Assembly (NCBI GenBank): GCA_030037185.1 | Contig: JASHRR010000021.1 | Span: 1 to 10,980 of the forward strand | Reading direction: 5' to 3' | Length of the DNA: 10,980 nt | Origin: Xanthobacteraceae bacterium | GTDB taxonomy: Bacteria > Pseudomonadota > Alphaproteobacteria > Rhizobiales > Xanthobacteraceae | In this document: positions 1 to 6,769 of the stretch, in pieces | Position numbering within the stretch: the first letter of the stretch is position 1 | Layout: each line of letters starts with the position of its first letter | Translations under genes and position numbers: made by a program | The notes under the pieces: generated by a model | Database searches by the model: none | Told to the model about the DNA's origin: nothing | Seen by the model: only the letters and a program-made list of their open reading frames with translations

Positions 1-486
1 CGCGACAAGCTCTCGATGAGCCGCGAACAGATGACCTCGCGGCTCGCCATCATGATGGGGGGGCGGGTGGCCGAGGAACTGGTGTTCGGCCGCGAAAAGG
101 TGACCTCGGGCGCGGCCTCCGACATTGAGCAGGCCACCAAGCTCGCCCGCATGATGGTCACCCGTTGGGGCCTGTCGGATGAATTGGGCACGGCGGCATA
201 CGGGGAAAACCAGGAGGAGGTGTTCCTCGGCCATTCGGTGTCGCGGCAGCAGAATATTTCCGAGTCGACCGCCCAAAAGATCGACTCGGAAATCCGGCGG
301 CTGGTCGAGGCCGGCCATAACGAGGCAAACGCCATCCTCAAGGCCAAGCGCGACGAATTGGAGGTCCTTGCGAAGGCTCTCCTCGAGTTCGAGACGCTGT
401 CGGGAGATGAGATCATGAATCTACTCAAGGAGCGGACAGCACGAATCGCCATGGCTTCATCGACCAGGCCAAAATCATTCAAATAG
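1..486 (+). CDS. ftsH: ATP-dependent zinc metalloprotease FtsH, C-terminal part (5' end outside window)
   Basis: This is the end of an FtsH protein, a membrane-anchored AAA+ hexamer that degrades unfolded membrane proteins and some regulators. The frame is open from base 1, and only the M41 peptidase part is present. It reads SREQMTSRLAIMMGGRVAEELVFG, the helix following the HExxH zinc site, which itself lies upstream of the window. Next comes GAASDIEQATKLARMMV, whose Asp (codon 121-123) matches the third zinc ligand of FtsH, then RWGLSDELG and EVFLGHSV. The C-terminal helical region ends at a TAG at 484-486. Only about 20 residues follow the last conserved helix, a shorter tail than E. coli FtsH. 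The tail and the divergent wording would fit an accessory rather than the housekeeping copy, but that is inference. It is transcribed toward the decarboxylase, so it is unlikely to be co-transcribed with anything else here. Confidence 0.95.
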   Translation, partial: RDKLSMSREQMTSRLAIMMGGRVAEELVFGREKVTSGAASDIEQATKLARMMVTRWGLSDELGTAAYGENQEEVFLGHSVSRQQNISESTAQKIDSEIRRLVEAGHNEANAILKAKRDELEVLAKALLEFETLSGDEIMNLLKERTARIAMASSTRPKSFK

Positions 487-571
487 CGCCGCGACCGCCC
501 AACTGTTGTCCGCCGCAATGCCGCACCTGTGTTCGCTTCCTACCGCTTTCCAAGCGCAGATACGGGCATGC

Positions 572-609
572 AAAGGGCGCGGTCCCTCTGCATCGCCGCT
601 TTCTTTTTT
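572..609 (+). terminator. Candidate Rho-independent terminator of ftsH
   Basis: About 85 bases after the ftsH stop, AAAGGGCG (572-579) pairs with CGCC-G-CTTT (594-602). All eight bases pair if the G at 598 is bulged. The loop is 14 nt, and one base later there is a run of six T (604-609). The large loop and the bulge lower confidence, but the order stem then T-tract is right for rightward transcription out of ftsH. Confidence 0.4.
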
Positions 610-632
610 GGCGCGGTCTTTCCTCCCGCAAA

Positions 633-646
633 GTGACTTAGATCAA
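633..646. promoter_or_regulatory. FNR/FixK-like box between convergent genes
   Basis: GTGAC-TTAG-ATCAA agrees at 8 of 10 positions with the FNR/Anr/FixK dyad TTGAT-N4-ATCAA. Its right half and flank, AGATCAAAGC (640-649), repeat exactly in the better box at 2570-2579. It lies between the 3' ends of ftsH and the decarboxylase, so no annotated gene starts from it. It may be a remnant, may serve an unseen small RNA, or may be chance. Confidence 0.25.
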
Positions 647-728
647 AGCCTGTTCGATGCATATCTCACCGGGGCTCACAATCCCCAAGTCGATCCCATC
701 TGTCCAATAAGCGGAAATACTCAAGTGA

Positions 729-1895
729 TCACAGTACATAAGTCTTTATAGGGGAAAAGCCATTGAAGCCCACGGCTGCAACACTAGCGGTGTAGGCCCC
801 CGCTGACAGGAAGTCGACGGTGTCTCCGATAGCAAGATCGAGCGGTAATTCGTAAGGGTGACGACGGTAGAGGATGTCGGTGCTATCGCAGGTGGGGCCA
901 GCAAGAATGGCCGGACCACAGGGACCGCCGTCGCGGCGCGTGCGAATGCGGTAATGGATCCTTTCATTCAGCGTCTCATCCAATCCGTTGTAAAGGCCGG
1001 CATCAAGATATATCCAACGCTCCCGTTCATGCTGAGATTTGCGTGCGATGAGCAGTATCTCGGTCCGCAAGACACCTGCATCTGCGACGAGATACCGTCC
1101 AGGCTCGACGACGATGTGTGGACGAGCAGAACCGAATTCCTTAGTGAGAGCGGTTTCGATCGCTTCGGCGTAGGCGTCTAATGGTTGGATCGGTTCGCGG
1201 TAATGAGCCGGGAGGCCGCCGCCGACGTTGAGCAGCTCGAGATGAACGCCGTGGTGCGCGCAACCACGATAAATCCACGCGGCGTGAGCAATTGCTGTTG
1301 CCCATTGGCGCGGATCAGTTTGTTGTGATCCGACATGAAAGGAAAGCCCGACAGGATGCAGGCCAAGGCCTTTTGCCGCGACAATCAGCTCGACCGCCAT
1401 GTGCGATTCGCAACCAAACTTGCGTGTAAGCGGCCATTCGGCCCCTTTATTTTCAATGAGCATTCGGCAAAAGACACGTGATCCGGGTGCACTGCGCGCC
1501 AACTTCTCAACCTCGGCTATGCTATCGAAAGCGAACAAGTCGACACCTGCGGCTCGTGACTTGGCCATGGCGCTTTCGCGCTTTATCGTATTTCCGAATG
1601 AGAGTCGCGCCGCCGGCACCTTGAGGCCAAGGCAGATGTCGATTTCACCGGGGCTGGCAACATCGAAATGAGTCCCAAGGGTAGCCAATAGCGAAATTAT
1701 TTCAGGTGCGGGGTTCGCCTTTACCGCATAAAATATATCAGACTTAGGCAAGGCCTTCTTTAAGGCCTCGTGGCGTGACCGCACGACATCCGTATCGATC
1801 ACAACACAGGGACTGGGTGGACACGCAGTTTTAAGAAACTGATCCGTGCGTGGCGTCGGCGACAATATTTCGCATGGGACTGGTCCATCAACCAT
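729..1895 (-). CDS. Fold-III PLP-dependent amino-acid decarboxylase, probably ornithine decarboxylase
   Basis: The product belongs to the alanine-racemase-fold ornithine/diaminopimelate/arginine decarboxylases. It probably makes putrescine from ornithine in the cytosol. With the ATG at 1893-1895 it has 388 residues, close to bacterial type III ODCs of about 380. Visible landmarks are the PLP lysine in YAVKANP (K59), SFHVGSQ (H187), the glycine loop NVGGG (225-227), EPGR (264-267), and GPTCDSTD with the catalytic-loop cysteine C336, then GAYT and a C-terminal GFNGF. Lysine is a possible second substrate, since sequence alone does not separate the two. The start was chosen because AGAGG lies 8 nt upstream and because homology begins just after it. 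The frame stays open for about 390 further bases upstream but shows no family there. Codon use looks AT-richer than in the operon to the right, for example the last codons ATA AAG ACT TAT GTA, so separate acquisition is possible. Confidence 0.9.
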   Translation of the reverse strand: MVDGPVPCEILSPTPRTDQFLKTACPPSPCVVIDTDVVRSRHEALKKALPKSDIFYAVKANPAPEIISLLATLGTHFDVASPGEIDICLGLKVPAARLSFGNTIKRESAMAKSRAAGVDLFAFDSIAEVEKLARSAPGSRVFCRMLIENKGAEWPLTRKFGCESHMAVELIVAAKGLGLHPVGLSFHVGSQQTDPRQWATAIAHAAWIYRGCAHHGVHLELLNVGGGLPAHYREPIQPLDAYAEAIETALTKEFGSARPHIVVEPGRYLVADAGVLRTEILLIARKSQHERERWIYLDAGLYNGLDETLNERIHYRIRTRRDGGPCGPAILAGPTCDSTDILYRRHPYELPLDLAIGDTVDFLSAGAYTASVAAVGFNGFSPIKTYVL

Positions 1896-1903
1896 AGTAT
1901 CGG

Positions 1904-1908
1904 CCTCT
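1904..1908 (-). promoter_or_regulatory. Ribosome binding site deciding the decarboxylase start
   Basis: On the minus strand AGAGG stands 8 nt before the ATG at 1895. It supports the 388-residue start over the 492-residue reading that begins at 2207. Confidence 0.55.
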
Positions 1909-2562
1909 ATCGATGAATGTCGAGCCACCGCTCCTCTGTCCAAATCGGAGCCAAGCAAACAAGAGAGGATCATCCAGAGCCTGCGCGCAGCACCTCTCGA
2001 TAATCTTTTCCCATCCACCGCGCCGATCGACAAGACAAATGCGCCGACACTCTGACCGATACACACGTCATGAATAGCCTTCCCACCATTGCAACCGGTA
2101 TCGAGCCGATGCGAAACCGCATTGATGCAGATCAAACCACCGACCGCCAGGCGCCCCTCGTTCGGCTCGTTCGCGGCGGCACGCACCTGCATCGTAAAGG
2201 TCAACATCGGGGTGAGCGCACCGAGCCACCAGCAGCCGCCGATCGCGCCCGCGACCAGCGCTCTGCACGCATCGTATCGGTCGTCATCTTAGTTTAGTGA
2301 AATCGCCGCACATCTGAATCGGTTCCAGCGAAGGCCGTTTTGCTAAGAGTTGAAGCCGGCAGGCTGAGCGGCGACGGGTTGACGCGGCGCGCAACCACCC
2401 CGCCCCGGGCAGTTGATGGGTGGAGGGGCAACCAAGCTTGCAGAAACCCTTGGGGTCACTGCGACCGCGTTCGCGGAGACGGCTTCGATGCCGGGCGAGG
2501 GACTGATTGTCCACGTTGATTTGGCCCAGGGTAGCCCTTTAGGCCCGCGACACCCGGGTCAT

Positions 2563-2576
2563 TTAATCCAGATCAA
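2563..2576. promoter_or_regulatory. FNR/FixK/Anr-type binding box upstream of the cstA-nifJ operon
   Basis: TTAAT-CCAG-ATCAA matches 9 of 10 positions of the dyad TTGAT-N4-ATCAA, bound by CRP/FNR-family oxygen and redox regulators (FNR, Anr, FixK). The centre is about 137 bases before the cstA ATG. If it acts as a class II activator site at about -41.5, transcription would start near 2611, just at the foot of the hairpin at 2614-2637. No strong -10 hexamer is visible around 2600, which is common for activator-dependent alphaproteobacterial promoters. Control of an operon ending in an oxygen-sensitive enzyme makes the match more believable. Confidence 0.6.
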
Positions 2577-2613
2577 AGCTATCGGTTCATCCGCGTGCTC
2601 AAGTTCAAATTCC

Positions 2614-2637
2614 GTGGCGAGACGAGACACTCGCCAC
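2614..2637 (+). promoter_or_regulatory. Perfect stem-loop in the cstA leader
   Basis: GTGGCGAG (2614-2621) and CTCGCCAC (2630-2637) are exact inverted repeats of 8 bp around an 8-nt loop. No T-tract follows, so it is not a classical terminator. It sits close to the transcription start predicted from the FNR-type box and 69 bases before the cstA ATG. It could protect the mRNA 5' end, or be an operator when double-stranded. Confidence 0.45.
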
Positions 2638-2706
2638 CGATCTTGGCTGCAGCCCTGCGCAATCGTTGTTGCTCGACCATGAGGGCTGGTGTGACGGAGC
2701 AGTGTG

Positions 2707-4806
2707 ATGAGCGCGCTGGCGAGCAGGGGGAAGGGAATACCGGCAAAACTATTGTCGGCCGCGGTAGCGGCACTGGGTGCGGTTTCCTTTGGCATCGTCG
2801 CGCTTACCCACGGCGAGAGCGTGAATGCAGCCTGGCTGGTGATCGCTGCCATCTGCGTCTATTTCATTTCCTATCGCTTCTACGCGCTCTTCGTCGCCAA
2901 CAAGGCGCTGGGCGTGGATGCAAACCGGCAAACGCCGGCGTGGCGTCACAATGACGGCCTCGACTACGTGCCGACCAACCGCTACGTACTCTACGGGCAT
3001 CATTTCGCAGCTATCGCCGGCGCCGGCCCGCTGGTCGGTCCCGTCCTCGCCGCACAGATGGGGTATCTGCCGGGGACGCTCTGGATTCTGGCTGGCGTCG
3101 TCCTCGCCGGCGCGATCCAGGACATGACCGTGCTCTTTCTCTCGACACGGCGCGACGGCCGCTCGCTCGGCGACATGGTCCGCTCCGAGATGGGGCCGGT
3201 CGCCGGAATCATCGCCGGCGTCGGCATCCTGCTGATCTGCGTCATCATCCTCGCGGTGCTTGCCCTGGTCGTCGTGAAGGCGCTGGTGGGCAGTCCGTGG
3301 GGCACGTTCGCGGTCTTCCTCACGATTCCGATCGCCATCCTGATGGGGATTTACAGCCAGTACATCCGGCCGGGACGCATCGGCGAGATGTCGATCCTCG
3401 GCGCCGTGCTGTTGGTGGCCGCCCTGATCTACGGGCGCACCGTCGCAGAAACACCGGAGCTTGCCGCTTACTTCGACCTCAGCGGCGAGACGCTGGCCTT
3501 GACGGTCATCGGCTACGGGTTCGTCGCATCGGTGCTACCGGTGTGGCTGTTGCTGGCACCGCGGGACTACCTGTCAACGTTCCTGAAGATCGGCACCATC
3601 ACGCTGCTTGCGATCGGCATCATCATCGTGCGGCCCGATTTGCAAATGCCGGCCTTCACCAAGTTCATCGACGGCACCGGGCCGGTGTGGGCCGGCGGCC
3701 TGTTCCCGTTCCTGTTCATCACCATCGCCTGCGGCTCGGTGTCGGGCTGGCACGCGCTGATCGCGTCCGGCACGACGCCGAAGATGATCGAGAACGAGAA
3801 CCAGATCGCCTTCATCGGTTACGGCGCCATGCTGATGGAATCGTTCGTCGCCATCATGGCGCTGACTGGCGCCAGCGTGATCCATCCCGGCATCTATTTC
3901 GCCATGAACAGCTCGGCCGGCCTCATCGGCACGACCGCCGACCATGCGGCGCAGGTGATCTCCACCTGGGGCTTCACCGTGACACCTGACGTGATAACCC
4001 AGATGGCCAGGGACGTTGGCGAGACAACGATCATGTCGCGCACCGGCGGCGCGCCGACGCTCGCCGTCGGCATGGCGAGCATCCTGTCGGGCTTCCTCGG
4101 AGGCCGCGAGTTGATGGGTATCTGGTATCACTTCGCCATCCTGTTCGAGGCCCTGTTCATCTTGACGACGGTCGACGCCGGCACCCGCGTATTGCGCTTC
4201 ATGATTCAGGATCTCGTCGGCAACGCTATTCCGGCATTCAGGGAAACAAAGTCGTGGACCAGCAACGTGATCGGCTCCGCGCTCGCGGTGACGCTGTGGG
4301 GTTATTTCCTCTATGTGGGCGTTATCGATCCCCTCGGCGGCATTTTCACGCTGTGGCCGCTGTTCGGTACAGCGAACCAGATGCTGGCCGCCATCGCCCT
4401 GACGCTGTGCACAGTGGTGCTGTTTAAGATGAAGCACGAGCGGTTCGCCTGGGTCACCGTCGTGCCTATGACATGGCTGGTGGCGACCACCGTGACGGCC
4501 GGCCTCGAGAAGGTGTTCAACACCGATCCGGATGTCGGTTTCGTTAGCCACGCGCTCCAGTTCGGCCGTGCCGCCGCCGCGGGCCAGGTGCTCGCGCCGG
4601 CCAAGACGTTGGAGGAAATGAGTCGCATCATCTTCAACGACTATGTGGATGCGACGCTGTCGGCGTTGTTCGTCGCGGTCGTCGTGGCGAGCGTGGTCTA
4701 CGGCGTCATCAATATCCGCAAGGCGCTCGGCAGCGCCAAGGCGACAGCGATTGAGCTTGGTGACGCCCGAATGGCCGGCGCGGTGGCGGGAGGTGGCAAT
4801 GTCTGA
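2707..4806 (+). CDS. cstA: CstA/BtsT-family transporter (pyruvate or peptide uptake)
   Basis: This is an inner-membrane carrier of the carbon starvation protein A family. E. coli members CstA and BtsT import pyruvate, and CstA has also been linked to peptides. The product has 699 residues, against roughly 700 in the family, with many hydrophobic segments throughout. The N-terminal CstA domain carries the signature GHHFAAIAGAGPLVGPVLAA (around residues 97-116) followed by QMGYLPGTLW and GAIQDM. Further hallmarks are SGWHALIASGTTPKMI in the middle and FGTANQMLAAIAL toward the C-terminus. I chose the ATG at 2707, not the GTG at 2704, because GGAG (2696-2699) is then 7 nt away. The last codons overlap ybdD by 8 bases, so translation is probably coupled. 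Substrate is inferred: the pyruvate oxidoreductase downstream favours pyruvate over peptides. No frame disruption is seen. Confidence 0.96.
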   Translation: MSALASRGKGIPAKLLSAAVAALGAVSFGIVALTHGESVNAAWLVIAAICVYFISYRFYALFVANKALGVDANRQTPAWRHNDGLDYVPTNRYVLYGHHFAAIAGAGPLVGPVLAAQMGYLPGTLWILAGVVLAGAIQDMTVLFLSTRRDGRSLGDMVRSEMGPVAGIIAGVGILLICVIILAVLALVVVKALVGSPWGTFAVFLTIPIAILMGIYSQYIRPGRIGEMSILGAVLLVAALIYGRTVAETPELAAYFDLSGETLALTVIGYGFVASVLPVWLLLAPRDYLSTFLKIGTITLLAIGIIIVRPDLQMPAFTKFIDGTGPVWAGGLFPFLFITIACGSVSGWHALIASGTTPKMIENENQIAFIGYGAMLMESFVAIMALTGASVIHPGIYFAMNSSAGLIGTTADHAAQVISTWGFTVTPDVITQMARDVGETTIMSRTGGAPTLAVGMASILSGFLGGRELMGIWYHFAILFEALFILTTVDAGTRVLRFMIQDLVGNAIPAFRETKSWTSNVIGSALAVTLWGYFLYVGVIDPLGGIFTLWPLFGTANQMLAAIALTLCTVVLFKMKHERFAWVTVVPMTWLVATTVTAGLEKVFNTDPDVGFVSHALQFGRAAAAGQVLAPAKTLEEMSRIIFNDYVDATLSALFVAVVVASVVYGVINIRKALGSAKATAIELGDARMAGAVAGGGNV

Positions 4807-5041
4807 CAGCTTAGACCTGCAGGCGCTGTTCGACCGCTCCGCCGGCGCCGTGCGCGTCACCTATCGCTTGGCGACACAGACGGCGCGTCTGATGGTCGGC
4901 ATCCCCGATTACGAGACGTATGTCAGACACCGCCGGAACGTCCATCCCGGACAACGAGTGATGACCTACGAGGAGTTCTTCCGGGAGCGCCGCGACGCCC
5001 GCTACGCCGTCAGCAAGGGCCGGTTCCGGGCCTGCTGCTGA
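4799..5041 (+). CDS. ybdD: YbdD/YjiX-family small protein, CstA partner
   Basis: This 80-residue protein belongs to the YbdD/YjiX family (DUF466), found almost always directly after cstA or btsT. Family marks are MVGIPDYETYVRH (32-44), HP at 49-50, MTYEEFFRERRDARY (55-69) and a C-terminal Gly-Arg stretch ending in Cys-Cys. E. coli YbdD has the same core and also ends in Cys-Cys, in about 65 residues, so this one has a longer N-terminus. No signal peptide or membrane segment is visible. A GGGAGG at 4788-4793 serves as ribosome site, and the ATG overlaps the cstA stop by 8 bases. Its exact role is not established from sequence. Constant pairing with the transporter implies it assists transport or its regulation, which is inference. 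Confidence 0.93.
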   Translation: MSDSLDLQALFDRSAGAVRVTYRLATQTARLMVGIPDYETYVRHRRNVHPGQRVMTYEEFFRERRDARYAVSKGRFRACC

Positions 5042-5054
5042 CGCAAGAAAAAAC

Positions 5055-5079
5055 CGCGGGGCTGCGATCGATCTCCGCG
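5055..5079 (-). terminator. Terminator-like hairpin on the strand opposite the operon
   Basis: CGCGG (5055-5059) pairs with CCGCG (5075-5079), extended inward by a G-U and a G-C pair, with an 11-nt loop. On the minus strand it is followed after one base by six T (complement of A 5048-5053). It would thus stop leftward, antisense transcription. For the operon it is only a modest hairpin between ybdD and the next gene, without a following T-tract, so it should not end the operon transcript. Confidence 0.25.
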
Positions 5080-5112
5080 CTCCTCTCATCCTGATTGCGA
5101 GGCTCGACTTCA

Positions 5113-6747
5113 ATGAAGCGCAGCGATATGACGCCGCTGGTGGATCTCACCCATGAACTGGGCGCAGGTCCCGAGCGCAGCCGGCGCCCGCTCTATGTCG
5201 ATCTGTTGCCGCCCTGTAACAACGCCTGTCCGGCCGGCGAGAACATCCAGGCCTGGCTTGATCTGGCCCAAGCCGGAAAGTACCGCCAGGCCTGGGACGT
5301 CCTGACGCGGGACAACCCGCTTCCGGCCGTTCACGGCCGCGTCTGCTATCACCCTTGCGAAGCGGGCTGCAACCGGGCGGAACTAGATGCCGCGGTCAGC
5401 ATCCACGCCGTCGAACGCTTCCTCGGCGATCTTGCCGCCGCAGAGGGCTGGATGCCTCCGATCGACAGGCCGGCCAGCGGCAAGCGGGTGCTGGTAATCG
5501 GAGCTGGCCCGAGCGGGCTTTCGGCGGCCTACCATCTGATCCGCCTGGGCCACGCCGCCGAAATCCACGAGGCCGGCCCACTGCCGGGCGGCATGATGCA
5601 CTTCGGCATTCCCGCCTACCGGCTGCCGCGCGCCGAGCTGATGAGGGAGATCCGCCGCATCGAGCAGATGGGCGTGCGTATCGTGCTCAATCACAAGGTC
5701 GAAGACGCGCTCGCTGAACAGGCCGCCGGCAACTTCGACGCGGTGTTCATCGCCATCGGCGCCCATGTGTCGCGACATGTCGACGTCCCGGCGCGCGACG
5801 CCGGCCGCGTTCTTGAGGCGGTGAGCCTGCTGCGCAGCGTCAGCACCGGCGAGAAGCCGCGCCTTGGCCGGCGCGTGGTGATCTACGGCGGCGGCAATAC
5901 CGCGATGGATGCGGCGCGGACGGCCAGGCGTCTGGGCGCCGAGGAGGCGCTGATCATCTACCACCGCGACCGCGCCCACATGCCGGCGCACGCCTTCGAA
6001 GCGGACGAGGCGCTTCAGGAAGGCGTCAAGATCAAGTGGCTGACGAGCATCAAGGAGGTCGCCGGCCCGTCTCTGACGGTGGAGGTCATGGAACTCGACG
6101 CCAGCGGGCGGCCGCAGCCGACCGGGCAAGTCGAAAAACTTGAAGCCGACGCCGTGGTACTGGCGCTCGGGCAGCAGACCGACTCGAGCTTTCTCAAGCG
6201 CGTGCCGCGAATAGGCTTCAAGCCCGACGGCACCGTCATCGTCGGCCAGGACATGATGACCGGCAGTCCCGGCATCTTTGCCGGCGGCGATATGGTGCCG
6301 AGCGAACGCACGGTCACCGTCGCGGTTGGGCACGGCAAGCGCGCTGCCCGCCATATCGACGCCTGGCTGCGCGGCAGCGTTCACGAGGCGCCCCGGAAGC
6401 ATCCCGTGGTGTCCTTTCCGATGCTCCATCTACCGGTCTTCAGCGATGCCGATCCGTCGCCCCAGAACGTTTTGGCGGTGGCCGAGCGGGCCGAAAGTTT
6501 TGCCGAAGTTGTGGCGGGCTTTACGGAACAGCAAGCACGGCGAGAGGCCCAGCGCTGTCTAAGCTGCGGCAATTGCTTTGAGTGCGACAACTGCTACGCG
6601 GCCTGTCCCGAGCAGGCGATCCTCAAGCTCGGTCCCGGCCGACGCTACCGCTACGACTACGCGAAATGCACCGGCTGTGCGGTCTGCTTCGAGCAATGCC
6701 CGTGTCACGCCATCGAGATGATCCCGGAGCCGGCGCCGGAACTTTGA
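5113..6747 (+). CDS. GltD-like FAD/NAD(P)H oxidoreductase with C-terminal ferredoxin-like domain
   Basis: This is a 544-residue cytosolic flavoprotein of the glutamate synthase small-subunit (GltD) class. It has no GltB partner here, so it is not glutamate synthase. The N-terminus has the iron-sulfur cysteines C35, C39, C78, C82 and C86 (PPCNNACPAG; GRVCYHPCEAGC). The FAD Rossmann motif VIGAGPSG follows at 128-135, then the NAD(P)H motif YGGGNTAMDAAR with glycines 259-261, and a second FAD contact GIFAGGD. The last 65 residues are ferredoxin-like: six cysteines at 482, 485, 488, 491, 494 and 498, then CTGCAVCFEQCP (519, 522, 525, 529). GltD-like subunits beside 2-oxoacid:ferredoxin oxidoreductases act as ferredoxin:NAD(P)+ oxidoreductases, and that role is inferred here. 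The ATG at 5113 was preferred, with GAGG ten bases upstream. A TTG at 5095 is the alternative. It ends 22 bases before nifJ. Confidence 0.88.
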   Translation: MKRSDMTPLVDLTHELGAGPERSRRPLYVDLLPPCNNACPAGENIQAWLDLAQAGKYRQAWDVLTRDNPLPAVHGRVCYHPCEAGCNRAELDAAVSIHAVERFLGDLAAAEGWMPPIDRPASGKRVLVIGAGPSGLSAAYHLIRLGHAAEIHEAGPLPGGMMHFGIPAYRLPRAELMREIRRIEQMGVRIVLNHKVEDALAEQAAGNFDAVFIAIGAHVSRHVDVPARDAGRVLEAVSLLRSVSTGEKPRLGRRVVIYGGGNTAMDAARTARRLGAEEALIIYHRDRAHMPAHAFEADEALQEGVKIKWLTSIKEVAGPSLTVEVMELDASGRPQPTGQVEKLEADAVVLALGQQTDSSFLKRVPRIGFKPDGTVIVGQDMMTGSPGIFAGGDMVPSERTVTVAVGHGKRAARHIDAWLRGSVHEAPRKHPVVSFPMLHLPVFSDADPSPQNVLAVAERAESFAEVVAGFTEQQARREAQRCLSCGNCFECDNCYAACPEQAILKLGPGRRYRYDYAKCTGCAVCFEQCPCHAIEMIPEPAPEL

Positions 6748-6757
6748 GGCCGCGCGC

Positions 6758-6763
6758 AAGGAG
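6758..6763 (+). promoter_or_regulatory. Consensus ribosome binding site of nifJ
   Basis: AAGGAG lies 6 nt before the ATG at 6770 and is the best Shine-Dalgarno match in the operon. It points to strong translation of the oxidoreductase and fixes its start. Confidence 0.7.
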
Positions 6764-6769
6764 CGAGAC

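Larger units (their letters stand above)
1896..2706. other. Long intergenic region between divergent genes, no recognisable gene
   Basis: About 810 bases separate the decarboxylase start from cstA. Short open frames exist on both strands, but none has a convincing ribosome site or a familiar product. The minus-strand frame in line with the decarboxylase is open from about 2290 to 1896 and reads like no family I know. The right-hand part holds the elements listed separately: an FNR-type box, a hairpin, and a short palindrome CCGCG-TT-CGCGG (2465-2476). The left-hand part should contain the decarboxylase promoter, but I see no good -35/-10 pair. Confidence 0.6.

Noticed and set aside
576..618. 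Direct repeat GGCGCGGTC at 576-584 and 610-618
   Set aside because: Nine bases in a G/C-rich spacer can occur by chance, and there is no further copy or flanking structure.
506..751. 81-codon plus-strand frame after ftsH
   Set aside because: It has no ribosome site and no familiar product, contains the candidate terminator and FNR-like box, and overlaps the decarboxylase stop.
3574..4860. 428-codon open frame on the minus strand
   Set aside because: It lies antisense to cstA, is full of His/Arg/Asp/Gly with no hydrophobic core or known motif, and is explained by the strong third-position G/C bias of cstA.
5383..6429. 348-codon open frame on the minus strand
   Set aside because: It is antisense to the GltD-like gene, with low-complexity composition and no recognised domain.
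5113..6747. Glutamate synthase small subunit (gltD) proper
   Set aside because: There is no large subunit nearby, and the added ferredoxin tail and adjacent PFOR point to a ferredoxin:NAD(P) role instead.
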